Positions 53,253 through 61,322 of a stretch of 64,000 nucleotides of DNA are shown here, one piece after another; within the stretch, counting starts at the first letter, position 1, and the number at the start of each line of letters is the position of its first letter. A model generated the notes under the pieces. It saw only the letters and a program-made list of their open reading frames with translations. It did not search any database and was not told where the DNA came from. Source of the DNA: Nitrosomonas sp. (lineage in GTDB: Bacteria > Pseudomonadota > Gammaproteobacteria > Burkholderiales > Nitrosomonadaceae); contig JAMWZY010000008.1 in assembly GCA_024281825.1 (NCBI GenBank), forward strand, positions 1 through 64,000, read 5' to 3'. The translations under genes and the position numbers were made by a program.

Positions 53253-53324
53253 TGATAAAAATAATGCGAGTAAGCTGATAAGGGATCATATCCTTGGTTT
53301 CCATTCATCATTCTTCACACATTC

Positions 53325-53834
53325 ATGTCTCTGGCGCAAAGCTTTCCTCCCATCGCAGGAAAGCAAGCAAAAATCCTGATTCTCGGCAGCATGCCGGGAG
53401 AAGCCTCTTTGGCTGCACAACAATACTACGCCCATCCGCGCAATGCTTTTTGGCTGATCATGGCACGATGGCTGCAAATCCCACTGGAAGTCTCTTATCA
53501 AGAAAAAGTTGCAGCACTACAAGCCTCACCCATTGCACTTTGGGATGTGTTGAAATCCTGTCAGCGCTCAGGCAGCCTGGACTCCAATATTAAAACCGAC
53601 ACACAAACTATCAATGACTTCCATACTTTCTTTTCAATTCATCGAGAAATCACACAGGTGCTTTTCAATGGAGGGAAAGCGGAAACATGCTTTAAACGGA
53701 ATGTGTCACCTTACACGGATTTGAACAGGCTAAACTTGTTTCGCTTACCTTCCACAAGCCCAGCCAATGCCCGCATCCCCTTCGAAGAAAAATGCCACAT
53801 TTGGCACGAAAGGATTAATACTGTTATTTCTTAA
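53325..53834 (+). CDS. DNA-deoxyinosine glycosylase (UDG superfamily)
   Basis: A 169-residue UDG-fold protein. Motifs are L-I-L-G-S-M-P-G-E-A-S-L near residues 19-30, H-P-R-N-A-F-W near 42-48, and a C-terminal L-P-S-T-S-P-A-N-A. The family excises hypoxanthine from deoxyinosine in DNA. It stands alone between speB and argJ. Confidence 0.85.
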   Translation: MSLAQSFPPIAGKQAKILILGSMPGEASLAAQQYYAHPRNAFWLIMARWLQIPLEVSYQEKVAALQASPIALWDVLKSCQRSGSLDSNIKTDTQTINDFHTFFSIHREITQVLFNGGKAETCFKRNVSPYTDLNRLNLFRLPSTSPANARIPFEEKCHIWHERINTVIS

Positions 53835-54086
53835 GTACAATCTTTATACGCAGAAAGCTTCACTCAATAAGTCTCCGGAAAAATGGAGGCCATTCGTCAA
53901 CCGACTACCAATCATTCGTGGTTTCTATCTCTTGCAAATAACGGGAGTATTTGATGATGTCACGCTCTTCGTGATCCGTTAATTTCATTTACCCTATTTA
54001 CTCTTTTCCGAGGCGAGTTGCTCTGGTCAATTCAAGCGATTATACGGTAGCATAGCACCATTGTTAAAACGTTTGGAAAACTCGCC

Positions 54087-55313
54087 ATGCCCGTTAATAT
54101 TCCCCCATTATCTCCCGAGCAACTGTTGCCCATCCAAGGTGTGACGCTCGGTATTGCCGAAGCCGGCATCAAAAAACCGGGGCGCAAGGATTTGTTGGTG
54201 ATGGTGCTGGATGAAGGTACGCAGGTTGCAGGCGTATTCACGCAGAACCGATTTTGCGCTGCACCTGTAATCGTTGCCAAGCAGCATTTGGCACAATCCT
54301 CGATCCGCGCATTGGTGGTCAATACGGGCAATGCCAATGCAGGCACCGGGGAAGCAGGTACGCAACATGCCCAAACGACTTGTACCGAGCTGGCTCAAAT
54401 GTTAAATTGCACAGCACAGCAAGTGCTGCCGTTTTCCACCGGTGTCATCATGGAACCACTACCGATCGATAAAATCATTGCGGCACTTCCGACTGCAGTA
54501 TCAAACGGTAAGACGGATAACTGGTTTGCTGCGGCGCAGGCGATCATGACCACGGATATCGTACCCAAAGCCGTTTCACGGCAATTGCAGTTGAATGGAA
54601 AAACCGTCACCATCACAGGCATCGCCAAAGGTTCTGGTATGATCCGCCCGAATATGGCAACCATGCTAGGGTATGTTGCCACAGATGCGGCTATTGCAAA
54701 GGATGCACTGCAAAACATGGTGCGTTTTGTGGTCGATCATTCGTTTAATCGCATCACGGTTGATGGCGATACCTCAACCAACGATGCATTGATCATCGCC
54801 GCGACCGGCAAAGCTGGGAATACCCCAATTACTGCGCCTAACAACGCCGAATTCATACAATTGCAGGAAGCCATCACGGATGTCGCCGCCGAATTGGCTA
54901 AAATGATCGTGCGCGACGGTGAAGGGGCGACCAAATTTATCACGGTGCAAATCGAGAATGGCCGCAATCCGGCCGAATGCACTCAAGTTGCTTACGCAAT
55001 CGCACATTCACCGCTCATCAAAACCGCTTTCTTCGCATCCGATCCAAATCTCGGACGGATACTTGCCGCCATCGGTTACTCAGGTATTCAGGATCTCGAT
55101 GTCAACAGCATCCAATTGTATTTGGATAATGTGTTGGTCGCAGAAAAAGGGGGACGCGCGGTACATTATCGCGAGGAAGACGGACAACGTGTAATGCAAC
55201 AAGCGGAAATTACCATACGTGTGGTATTAAACCGAGGCAATGCCGCAACCACGGTTTGGACGTGTGATTTCTCCTACGATTACGTCAAAATCAACGCCAG
55301 CTACCGCAGTTAG
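54087..55313 (+). CDS. argJ: ArgJ, bifunctional ornithine acetyltransferase
   Basis: A 408-residue enzyme recycling acetyl groups in arginine synthesis, self-cleaving at A-T in N-M-A-T-M-L-G-Y (Thr nucleophile near residue 192). Other family segments are [12 protein letters not shown] and [14 protein letters not shown]. It is followed by the DUF815 ATPase gene and the MutT-ThiE fusion in close order. Confidence 0.95.
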   Translation: MPVNIPPLSPEQLLPIQGVTLGIAEAGIKKPGRKDLLVMVLDEGTQVAGVFTQNRFCAAPVIVAKQHLAQSSIRALVVNTGNANAGTGEAGTQHAQTTCTELAQMLNCTAQQVLPFSTGVIMEPLPIDKIIAALPTAVSNGKTDNWFAAAQAIMTTDIVPKAVSRQLQLNGKTVTITGIAKGSGMIRPNMATMLGYVATDAAIAKDALQNMVRFVVDHSFNRITVDGDTSTNDALIIAATGKAGNTPITAPNNAEFIQLQEAITDVAAELAKMIVRDGEGATKFITVQIENGRNPAECTQVAYAIAHSPLIKTAFFASDPNLGRILAAIGYSGIQDLDVNSIQLYLDNVLVAEKGGRAVHYREEDGQRVMQQAEITIRVVLNRGNAATTVWTCDFSYDYVKINASYRS

Positions 55314-55336
55314 CTTATCTCTACCCCAATTATCCT

Positions 55337-56233
55337 ATGTCAGATTTAAAAAAATTATCACAACGGACCAATAAACTGCTCGATCGTCTGGAAAAGTTCC
55401 TGCCATGCGAACAACCAGAACCAGATTGGCAAGCGGCGCATGCTTTTCGCTGGCGCAAATACAGCAATGCCTATCATGCAGGGGGTTATATTCAAGCCAT
55501 TCACCATCCGCATCCAATCACTCTGGATGCCTTATGCGGGATTGATGAACAAAAGCAACGGATTGAGCAAAACACCTGGCAATTCGTACAGGGATTTTCT
55601 GCCAATAATGTCTTACTGACCGGCGCACGGGGTACTGGAAAATCTTCGTTGATCAAAGCACTGTTGAATCAGTACGCGCAAGACGGATTGCGCTTGATCG
55701 AAGTAGAAAAACACCATCTGGTTGATTTGCACGATATCGTCGAAAAAATTGATCAGCGCCCGGAGCGCTTTATCTTATTTTGCGATGATTTGTCCTTTGA
55801 AAGCGACGAACCGGGATACAAGGCGCTCAAAGTTGTATTGGATGGTTCGATTGCCACAGTTTCTGATAACGTGTTGATCTACGCAACCTCCAATCGGCGG
55901 CACATGGTGCCAGAACTGATGCGTGACAACTTAGACACTAAGCATATCGGTGAGGAAGTACATCCGAGTGAAACTGTGGAAGAAAAAATTTCCCTGTCAG
56001 AACGTTTTGGCTTGTGGCTGTCTTTTTATCCTTTCGATCAGGATCACTATTTAGAGATCGTCTATTATTGGTTGCGCCATTATGGCATCCAAAAAATGAC
56101 CCCTTCCATTTATACCGCAGCCTTGCAATGGGCCTTGCAACGTGGCTCACGCAGTGGACGCGTAGCGTGGCAGTTCGCCCGTAATTGGGCAGGCCAGCAA
56201 CAATCGCTTAAAGCTTCTCGCAACGATTCATGA
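55337..56233 (+). CDS. DUF815-family AAA ATPase
   Basis: A 298-residue AAA protein with Walker A G-A-R-G-T-G-K-S near residues 94-101, Walker B F-I-L-F-C-D-D-L-S-F near 145-154, and A-T-S-N-R-R-H as sensor 1. Cellular role unknown. In betaproteobacteria it commonly sits between argJ and the MutT-ThiE gene, as here. Its stop overlaps the next start by 4 bp. Confidence 0.9.
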   Translation: MSDLKKLSQRTNKLLDRLEKFLPCEQPEPDWQAAHAFRWRKYSNAYHAGGYIQAIHHPHPITLDALCGIDEQKQRIEQNTWQFVQGFSANNVLLTGARGTGKSSLIKALLNQYAQDGLRLIEVEKHHLVDLHDIVEKIDQRPERFILFCDDLSFESDEPGYKALKVVLDGSIATVSDNVLIYATSNRRHMVPELMRDNLDTKHIGEEVHPSETVEEKISLSERFGLWLSFYPFDQDHYLEIVYYWLRHYGIQKMTPSIYTAALQWALQRGSRSGRVAWQFARNWAGQQQSLKASRNDS

Positions 56234-57201
56234 ACAATGCAACTGCCGAAACTGAAACGATTGTAGAAGTCGTTGCAGCTGTCATTATGCGGCCAGATGG
56301 TCAATTTTTATTGACCCGTAGACCGGGTGGCAAATTGTATTCCGGTTACTGGGAATTTCCAGGTGGGAAAGTTGAGCTCGGTGAAACACTCCTTCAATCC
56401 TTGGAGCGTGAATTGTGGGAAGAGCTCGGCATTCAAGTAACGCATGCCCAGCCCTGGATCACCCGTGTTTTTACGTATCCCCACGCCACAGTGCGACTTA
56501 ATTTTTTCCGTATCTTGGCTTGGAACGGCAAGCTTGAACCCAGGGAAAAACAAGGGCTATTCTGGCAATCGCCACAACACGTCAACGTATCTCCCATCTT
56601 GCCGGCCAATGCACCCATTTTGCGCGCACTACAGTTGCCACCGATCTACGCCATTACACACGCTGCTGAGATCGGCGTTGAAAACTGCCTAGCACAGATT
56701 CAAATAGCCTTTCAACAAGGACTTCGCTTGCTGCAAATCCGCGAAAAAACCATGGAAAGAGTATTGCTGCGGAATTTTTCCACCCAAGTGATTGCCTTGG
56801 CAAAAACTTTTCAGGCAAAGATAGTGATCAATGGCGATGCCGAGTTGGCGCGCGAAGTAGGGGCCGATGGCGTACATTTGACCGCATCGCAACTGATGTC
56901 GATCTCGGCACGCCCAATTTTTACCGAACCAGCCTTGTGCGGCGCTTCGTGCCATAACGAAGAAGAGCTCCACGCAGCCGAAAAATTAGCCTTGGATTTT
57001 GTAGTACTCGGCCCGGTGCAAACGACTTTGACCCACCCCAATTTATCAGCGCTTGGCTGGAATCGATTTGCGCGGCTCATTCAGAATGCTTCAATACCCA
57101 TCTATGCCTTAGGTGGATTGCGCAAAAAGGATTTAACCATAGCTCAAGAATTGGGCGCACACGGCATTGCTCTAATGCGAGGAATGGCTAAGGATGAGTA
57201 A
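56230..57201 (+). CDS. MutT-ThiE fusion (Nudix hydrolase plus thiamine-phosphate synthase-like domain)
   Basis: A 323-residue protein. The N-terminal Nudix domain has the full Nudix box starting G-G-K-V-E-L-G-E and ending R-E-L-W-E-E-L-G (about residues 37-58), as in 8-oxo-dGTPase MutT. The C-terminal TIM-barrel domain (about 135-323) is ThiE/TenI-like with L-Q-I-R-E-K, G-A-D-G-V-H-L and L-G-P-V-Q-T-T. The fusion is well known in proteobacteria; whether the ThiE half is active is unclear. Confidence 0.9.
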   Translation: MNNATAETETIVEVVAAVIMRPDGQFLLTRRPGGKLYSGYWEFPGGKVELGETLLQSLERELWEELGIQVTHAQPWITRVFTYPHATVRLNFFRILAWNGKLEPREKQGLFWQSPQHVNVSPILPANAPILRALQLPPIYAITHAAEIGVENCLAQIQIAFQQGLRLLQIREKTMERVLLRNFSTQVIALAKTFQAKIVINGDAELAREVGADGVHLTASQLMSISARPIFTEPALCGASCHNEEELHAAEKLALDFVVLGPVQTTLTHPNLSALGWNRFARLIQNASIPIYALGGLRKKDLTIAQELGAHGIALMRGMAKDE

Positions 57202-57284
57202 ATACAACAAGAGCATTACCGCTTTTTAGTTTGATTAGGATAGTAATCCCGATCAAGCCCTGGTAATGCCCTTGGGTTCAGACC

Positions 57285-57317
57285 CTTTGTACGATTAGCG
57301 AGCTAATCGATGCAAAG
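57285..57317 (-). terminator. Stem-loop after nitrosocyanin
   Basis: CGATTAG and CTAATCG pair around a 4-base loop and the stem resumes as CTTTG/CAAAG after a small internal loop. It begins 5 bases past the ncyA stop. No U-run follows on the minus strand, so it may protect the mRNA 3' end rather than terminate. Confidence 0.4.
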
Positions 57318-57321
57318 TGTT

Positions 57322-57732
57322 TTATTCAATGACATTCAAAGAACCCGGTAAGTGGATATTCTTAGGATGGAGTTGACACCAAATGGTAAAAGCCCCCACT
57401 TTATCAGCCACGAATGAAATCACTTTTGTTTCGCCTGCTTTAATGGTTTCTTTGATTCCGTATTCATCAATGGTGAACCCTTCACTGATCGGAGATTTGT
57501 TTTCTACCGTCACCTTGACTGAATCTCCTTTTCTGACAACTAACGCTTCTGGTTCATTGAGAACGTTAAAAGCACGAATGTTGTTTACGGTTACACCTTC
57601 GACTTTCAGTTCAGGAATCGAGATGTCATAAGCATTCATAACAACTTTAAAATTTTGCTCGGCTGCGTGTGTAACACCTGTTACAAGCATTCCAAGAGCC
57701 GCTCCTAACAGCATGGTTTTGGTTAATTTCAT
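57322..57732 (-). CDS. ncyA: Nitrosocyanin, red copper protein of ammonia oxidisers
   Basis: A 136-residue periplasmic cupredoxin. Signal peptide residues 1-24 end in T-H-A-A. Copper ligands Glu84, Cys119, His122 and His127 of the precursor become Glu60, Cys95, His98 and His103 when counted from the predicted mature N-terminus E-Q-N-F, exactly the nitrosocyanin set. The unusual Glu ligand in I-S-E-G-F and the C-Q-L-H-P-K-N-I-H loop are diagnostic. The protein is known only from ammonia-oxidising bacteria and its role is unresolved, perhaps redox catalysis near hydroxylamine oxidation. AAGGA precedes the ATG at 57732. Monocistronic. Confidence 0.96.
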   Translation of the reverse strand: MKLTKTMLLGAALGMLVTGVTHAAEQNFKVVMNAYDISIPELKVEGVTVNNIRAFNVLNEPEALVVRKGDSVKVTVENKSPISEGFTIDEYGIKETIKAGETKVISFVADKVGAFTIWCQLHPKNIHLPGSLNVIE

Positions 57733-57753
57733 ACGTATTTCCTTCCCTCTCAA

Positions 57754-58331
57754 AAAATTTTAATTTTAATAAAACAACTACAAGCCTTGTGTTTTTTAGC
57801 ACATAAGCCACATCCACTCTAGTGTGGATGATTGCAGATGTCAACAGCGCATTTTTCTAAAATTCTTGAGCAGATTCTGGGCGTTAATCTAGCAACCTCA
57901 ATTGAGCGAGGTTACCAGGTTAAATATTGGATTTTCACAGGTTTATTAGAGATTTTCGTATGAGCATGATCTACACCTGTTCCAATCTCCAAAAATTTCA
58001 ACTGATAATGATTCTCTAACTCAAAACACACATCTCGCAATCTCTTATCTACAGCTTCATCGATCATAGCACTGCGATACTTTACCAAAAATACCAGACG
58101 ATAAAGCAGCGCTGTTATGTTATGCCGCTATGTAACTATTTGAAATATTTGCTCACGTGAGTATCTTACATCTCAAGGAGCGGGATCATTCATTAACAAT
58201 ACTAAGGACTTTCACCTATAAGTCGTTAAATCCTATACAACGAAAAGTTTCTTAGAGATCAAGTTATTTTTAGCAAAAATACGATTATTTGATCAAAACC
58301 GCCATTACATATATCAGCAAATAATTCTCCG
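57754..58331. other. Intergenic region between ncyA and the HD-GYP gene
   Basis: 578 bases that must contain the ncyA promoter on the minus strand and the HD-GYP promoter on the plus strand. No gene is supportable. A dispersed repeat copy lies at 57848-57959. Confidence 0.5.
57848..57959 (+). repeat. Dispersed repeat, copy 1
   Basis: It begins CGCATTTTTCTAAAATT and ends TTAGAGATTTTCGT. A shorter relative lies at 61221-61282 with the same two ends and the same order, lacking about 50 bp in the middle. Both copies are in intergenic DNA flanking the two c-di-GMP-type genes. Confidence 0.6.
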
Positions 58332-59603
58332 ATGATAAGTAACTCGACAGTAGAAATTCCTGTACAAAACTTGCAGATAGGTATGTACGTTAGCGATCTG
58401 GATTGTCCCTGGCTTGAAACGCCGTATCTAATACAAGGCCTTCTCATCCAATCTCGAAATGATGTTGAAAAACTTCAGCATCATTGTACTCATGTCTATG
58501 TGGATGTAGATCGCAGCGAGCCCTTTGTTATACAGAAACACATACCACATAGTTTATTAAAAATATCATCAGGGTATATAAAACAGAAGCAGGACAACGA
58601 GCTTTCGACACTCGATCCACTTCTGCATCGGGTAAAAACTTATGACGATATCCGCACCGCCGAACAAGAAATCCCCTCAGCCCAGAAAGCCCACAATTTC
58701 ATACTAACTTTACTTGATGATGTTAATTCAAATATCGAAAGAAATATAAAATTCGATACTCGTGCCGCACTAGAAGTCGTAGAAACATTATGCGAAAGTG
58801 TAATTCGCAATCCTGATGCGGCGTTGCTCCTTGCTCAGCTCAAAACAACCGGAAAAGAACTCTACGATAACGCAGTTAAAGCCTCGGTGCATATGCTGGC
58901 CTTTGGGCGCCACCTCGGCCTTCCACGCAGGGAATTGATAGTACTTGGTTTAGGTGGATTATTGATGGATATTGGTAAACAACGGCTGCCTAAAGAAATT
59001 CAAACTAAAAGTAGCTTGTCCCTTAAGCCGAATGAATGCAAACAGATGAAGCAACATATTGCTTATGGCGTAGAAATCGTAACACAATTGAGCGATGCCT
59101 CTGACGAAGTCATCAAAATAGTTACTCAGCACCATGAACGTGAAAATGGGAATGGATATCCGCAAGGTTTGCATGCCAACCAAATTCATCCCTATAGCCG
59201 CATGGCAGTCATTGTGGATTGCTATCAAGAATTAATGGGGGGACAACCCGGAATGCCTGGATTAAGAGCGTTTGAAGCGTTCAAGGAGTTACGAGGCAAT
59301 GGACAAAGCGGACTCAACTTCGCACTAGTAGAACAATTTGCACAATGTATCGGTGTATTTCCAATTGGCAGTTTAGTTGAGCTCAATACCGGGGAAGTAG
59401 CAATTGTGCTAACACACAATCGTACGCAAAGATTTTTCCCACGTATCATGATCATCTGCGATATCAAGAAAAATCCCTATGACGCCCCGATTACAGTAGA
59501 TCTGAGAAAAACAGTATTGAGCCCTACAGGCATTGCCTATGCGATTGCAAAAGACCTGCCTCAGGGTGCATTTGGCATTGATGCCAAGAAGTATTATTTG
59601 TAA
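58332..59603 (+). CDS. DUF3391/HD-GYP protein with degenerate metal site
   Basis: A 423-residue cytoplasmic protein. The N-terminal DUF3391 covers about 1-130 and the HD-GYP domain about 165-345. The G-Y-P signature (275-277) and H-H-E (267-269) are present, but the HD pair reads Met212-Asp213 in L-L-M-D-I-G-K, and the usual first His aligns with Asn180. Loss of these ligands suggests no c-di-GMP hydrolysis by the canonical mechanism; it may be a binding or scaffold protein. It lies 26 bp before a GGDEF-EAL gene, probably one operon. Confidence 0.85.
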   Translation: MISNSTVEIPVQNLQIGMYVSDLDCPWLETPYLIQGLLIQSRNDVEKLQHHCTHVYVDVDRSEPFVIQKHIPHSLLKISSGYIKQKQDNELSTLDPLLHRVKTYDDIRTAEQEIPSAQKAHNFILTLLDDVNSNIERNIKFDTRAALEVVETLCESVIRNPDAALLLAQLKTTGKELYDNAVKASVHMLAFGRHLGLPRRELIVLGLGGLLMDIGKQRLPKEIQTKSSLSLKPNECKQMKQHIAYGVEIVTQLSDASDEVIKIVTQHHERENGNGYPQGLHANQIHPYSRMAVIVDCYQELMGGQPGMPGLRAFEAFKELRGNGQSGLNFALVEQFAQCIGVFPIGSLVELNTGEVAIVLTHNRTQRFFPRIMIICDIKKNPYDAPITVDLRKTVLSPTGIAYAIAKDLPQGAFGIDAKKYYL

Positions 59604-59629
59604 TACTATGAAGCGATCTATCTACTGAC

Positions 59630-60904
59630 ATGCCCGTACTTGCCTATCAGGATTTTTTGCAGGTGGCCGCGCACAAACTATCAAACTCGCACCATTCAAA
59701 TAGCCGCCATGCTGTTCTGATTGTGAGTTTCGAGCGGTTTCCAGCACTAGATGGTATCCTTGGATTTACCACTGTCGACAAGATCATGCAACAACTTTCA
59801 GAGCAACTGAAAAATGCACTCAATTTGGAAGATCTTGTAAGTATAGCCGGGCGTTATCAAATCAGCTGCCTGCTGGTTGATCTGCTTACAAATGCACATG
59901 CCATGCTGGCTGCGCATAAGATCCTGAGAACCTTAACTCTACCTTTTACTTTAGGCAAGCAAAAAATTATGTTGGCTCCATGCATTGGCATCGCGCTAGA
60001 TTACGAAAGAAATAGCACACTGGACCAATTAATGCGTAATGCGAGCTTGGCTATGCACGAAGCTCGACAAGAAAAAGAATTGATAAAGCTTTTTACCGAA
60101 AAAACGGAAGATTCGCTTTTTTCACAAATCGATCTCTGGTCAGATTTAAGCAATGCGATAGAAACCGGTGAATTGCATTTAGGCTATCAGCCGCAAGTTA
60201 ATGTTGCTAATGGAAAAATCGAATCGACCGAAGCATTGCTGCGCTGGATCCATCCTCAACATGGTTCTATCAGAACCGACAAATTAATTGAAGTTGCGGA
60301 AGGAACCATATTGATGTCCAGGCTTACACTCTGGGTTTTCCATACGGTGTTAAGAGAATTATCCTCGTATCGATCCGCCGGATTAAATGTAAGAGTTTCC
60401 ATCAATTTTTCGGCTGACGATTTACGCGACCCAGAACTCACAGAACTTATAGCACAAGGATTATCGATCTGGAACATACCACCAAGCAATATCACCATAG
60501 AAGTAACAGAAACGACGGTCATGAATAATCATGCCCATATTCTAGATACCTTGTATAGCCTTAAGGACATGGGTTTTAAGTTATCAATAGACGATTTTGG
60601 CACCGGATATTCATCAATGGCTCGCATACTCGACCTGCCATTGGATGAAATAAAAATTGACAAGATCTTTGTTCGTCACATGACAACACATCACAAACAC
60701 GAACGTATTGTCGATTCCATGATTAACCTTGCTCACCGGCTTAATCTGACAGTAGTTGCTGAAGGCGTGGAAGATACCGAGACGTATAAACGATTGAAAA
60801 CACTTGGCTGCGATGTCATCCAAGGTTATCTCGTTGGCAAGGCGATGCCTCTGACAGATCTCATTAGAACTATCAACAATCGTACTAGCTCAGACCTGAT
60901 CTGA
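59630..60904 (+). CDS. Degenerate GGDEF plus intact EAL domain protein
   Basis: A 424-residue protein. The GGDEF half (about 20-150) has A-G-R-Y-Q in place of G-G-D-E-F, so it should not make c-di-GMP. The EAL half (about 170-415) retains T-E-A-L-L-R-W, I-N-F-S-A, E-V-T-E-T, D-D-F-G-T-G, K-I-D-K, A-E-G-V-E and the Q-G-Y near the end, so phosphodiesterase activity is likely. The last codons (S-D-L-I and stop) lie inside the terminal repeat of an IS remnant, so the original C-terminus was replaced. Confidence 0.9.
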   Translation: MPVLAYQDFLQVAAHKLSNSHHSNSRHAVLIVSFERFPALDGILGFTTVDKIMQQLSEQLKNALNLEDLVSIAGRYQISCLLVDLLTNAHAMLAAHKILRTLTLPFTLGKQKIMLAPCIGIALDYERNSTLDQLMRNASLAMHEARQEKELIKLFTEKTEDSLFSQIDLWSDLSNAIETGELHLGYQPQVNVANGKIESTEALLRWIHPQHGSIRTDKLIEVAEGTILMSRLTLWVFHTVLRELSSYRSAGLNVRVSINFSADDLRDPELTELIAQGLSIWNIPPSNITIEVTETTVMNNHAHILDTLYSLKDMGFKLSIDDFGTGYSSMARILDLPLDEIKIDKIFVRHMTTHHKHERIVDSMINLAHRLNLTVVAEGVEDTETYKRLKTLGCDVIQGYLVGKAMPLTDLIRTINNRTSSDLI

Positions 60905-61127
60905 CAGTTACCCGTTTTTTACGGTGTCTATCAGTATTGAGAATTCTTCGATTCTTGTCAACCAACGCATCAAATCTACCTTGTTCAACTAGGTCTCGAT
61001 AGCGATAAAGCGTATCGCGTGAGACACCCATGACTTTACAAACCTTGGGTACATTACCCAGTTCTTCTGCCAAATTTAATAATCCAGCTTTGTGTTTAAT
61101 AATACGATTGTTAGTATGTGTCGTTGA
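60885..61127 (-). pseudogene. Fragment of IS481-family transposase
   Basis: In one frame the minus strand reads S-T-T-H-T-N-N-R-I-I-K-H-K-A-G and continues with L-A-E-E-L-G-N-V-P-K-V-C-K-V-M-G and Y-R-Y-R-D-L-V-E-Q-G-R-F, the N-terminal HTH region of IS481-type transposases. Similarity stops after D-K-N-R-R; the DDE domain is absent. The start Met is lost where the hairpin begins. Not functional. Confidence 0.75.
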
Positions 61128-61200
61128 GAGTTACCTTTTTTTGATAAAGGTAACTCTCAACGGGCTACTCTCACTTTTGCAAGTGCCGTGTCAGGTCTGA
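60890..61200 (-). mobile_element. Internally deleted IS481-type element
   Basis: TCAGACCTGA at 60890-60899 and its complement TCAGGTCTGA at 61191-61200 mark the two ends of a 311-bp remnant. Between them is the N-terminal part of a transposase on the minus strand and a strong hairpin. The catalytic region is missing. No target-site duplication is evident. It could still be mobilised in trans if the ends are intact. Confidence 0.7.
61121..61163. other. Strong 16-bp hairpin in the IS remnant
   Basis: GTTGAGAGTTACCTTT (61123-61138) and AAAGGTAACTCTCAAC (61146-61161) pair perfectly across a 7-base loop, with a further C-G and T-G pair outside. It contains T and A runs next to the loop. It sits where the transposase start codon should be and could block read-through or reflect a fold-back rearrangement. 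Confidence 0.8.
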
Positions 61201-61220
61201 TCGAAACTAATACAGAACAT

Positions 61221-61282
61221 CGCATTTTTCTAAAATTTCTAGGCAGATGTTAGATTTTCGTAGGCTTGTTAAAGATTTTCGT
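61221..61282 (+). repeat. Dispersed repeat, copy 2
   Basis: CGCATTTTTCTAAAATT at the start and AAAGATTTTCGT at the end match the copy at 57848-57959, with the central part missing. It lies between the IS remnant and the CHAT gene. A C8 run follows at about 61293. Confidence 0.55.
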
Positions 61283-61322
61283 GGTATAGAGCACCCCCCC
61301 CAACCCCCATATAACATTTATA

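Noticed and set aside
59630..60904. Active diguanylate cyclase
   Set aside because: The GGDEF signature is replaced by A-G-R-Y-Q, so only the EAL half is likely catalytic.
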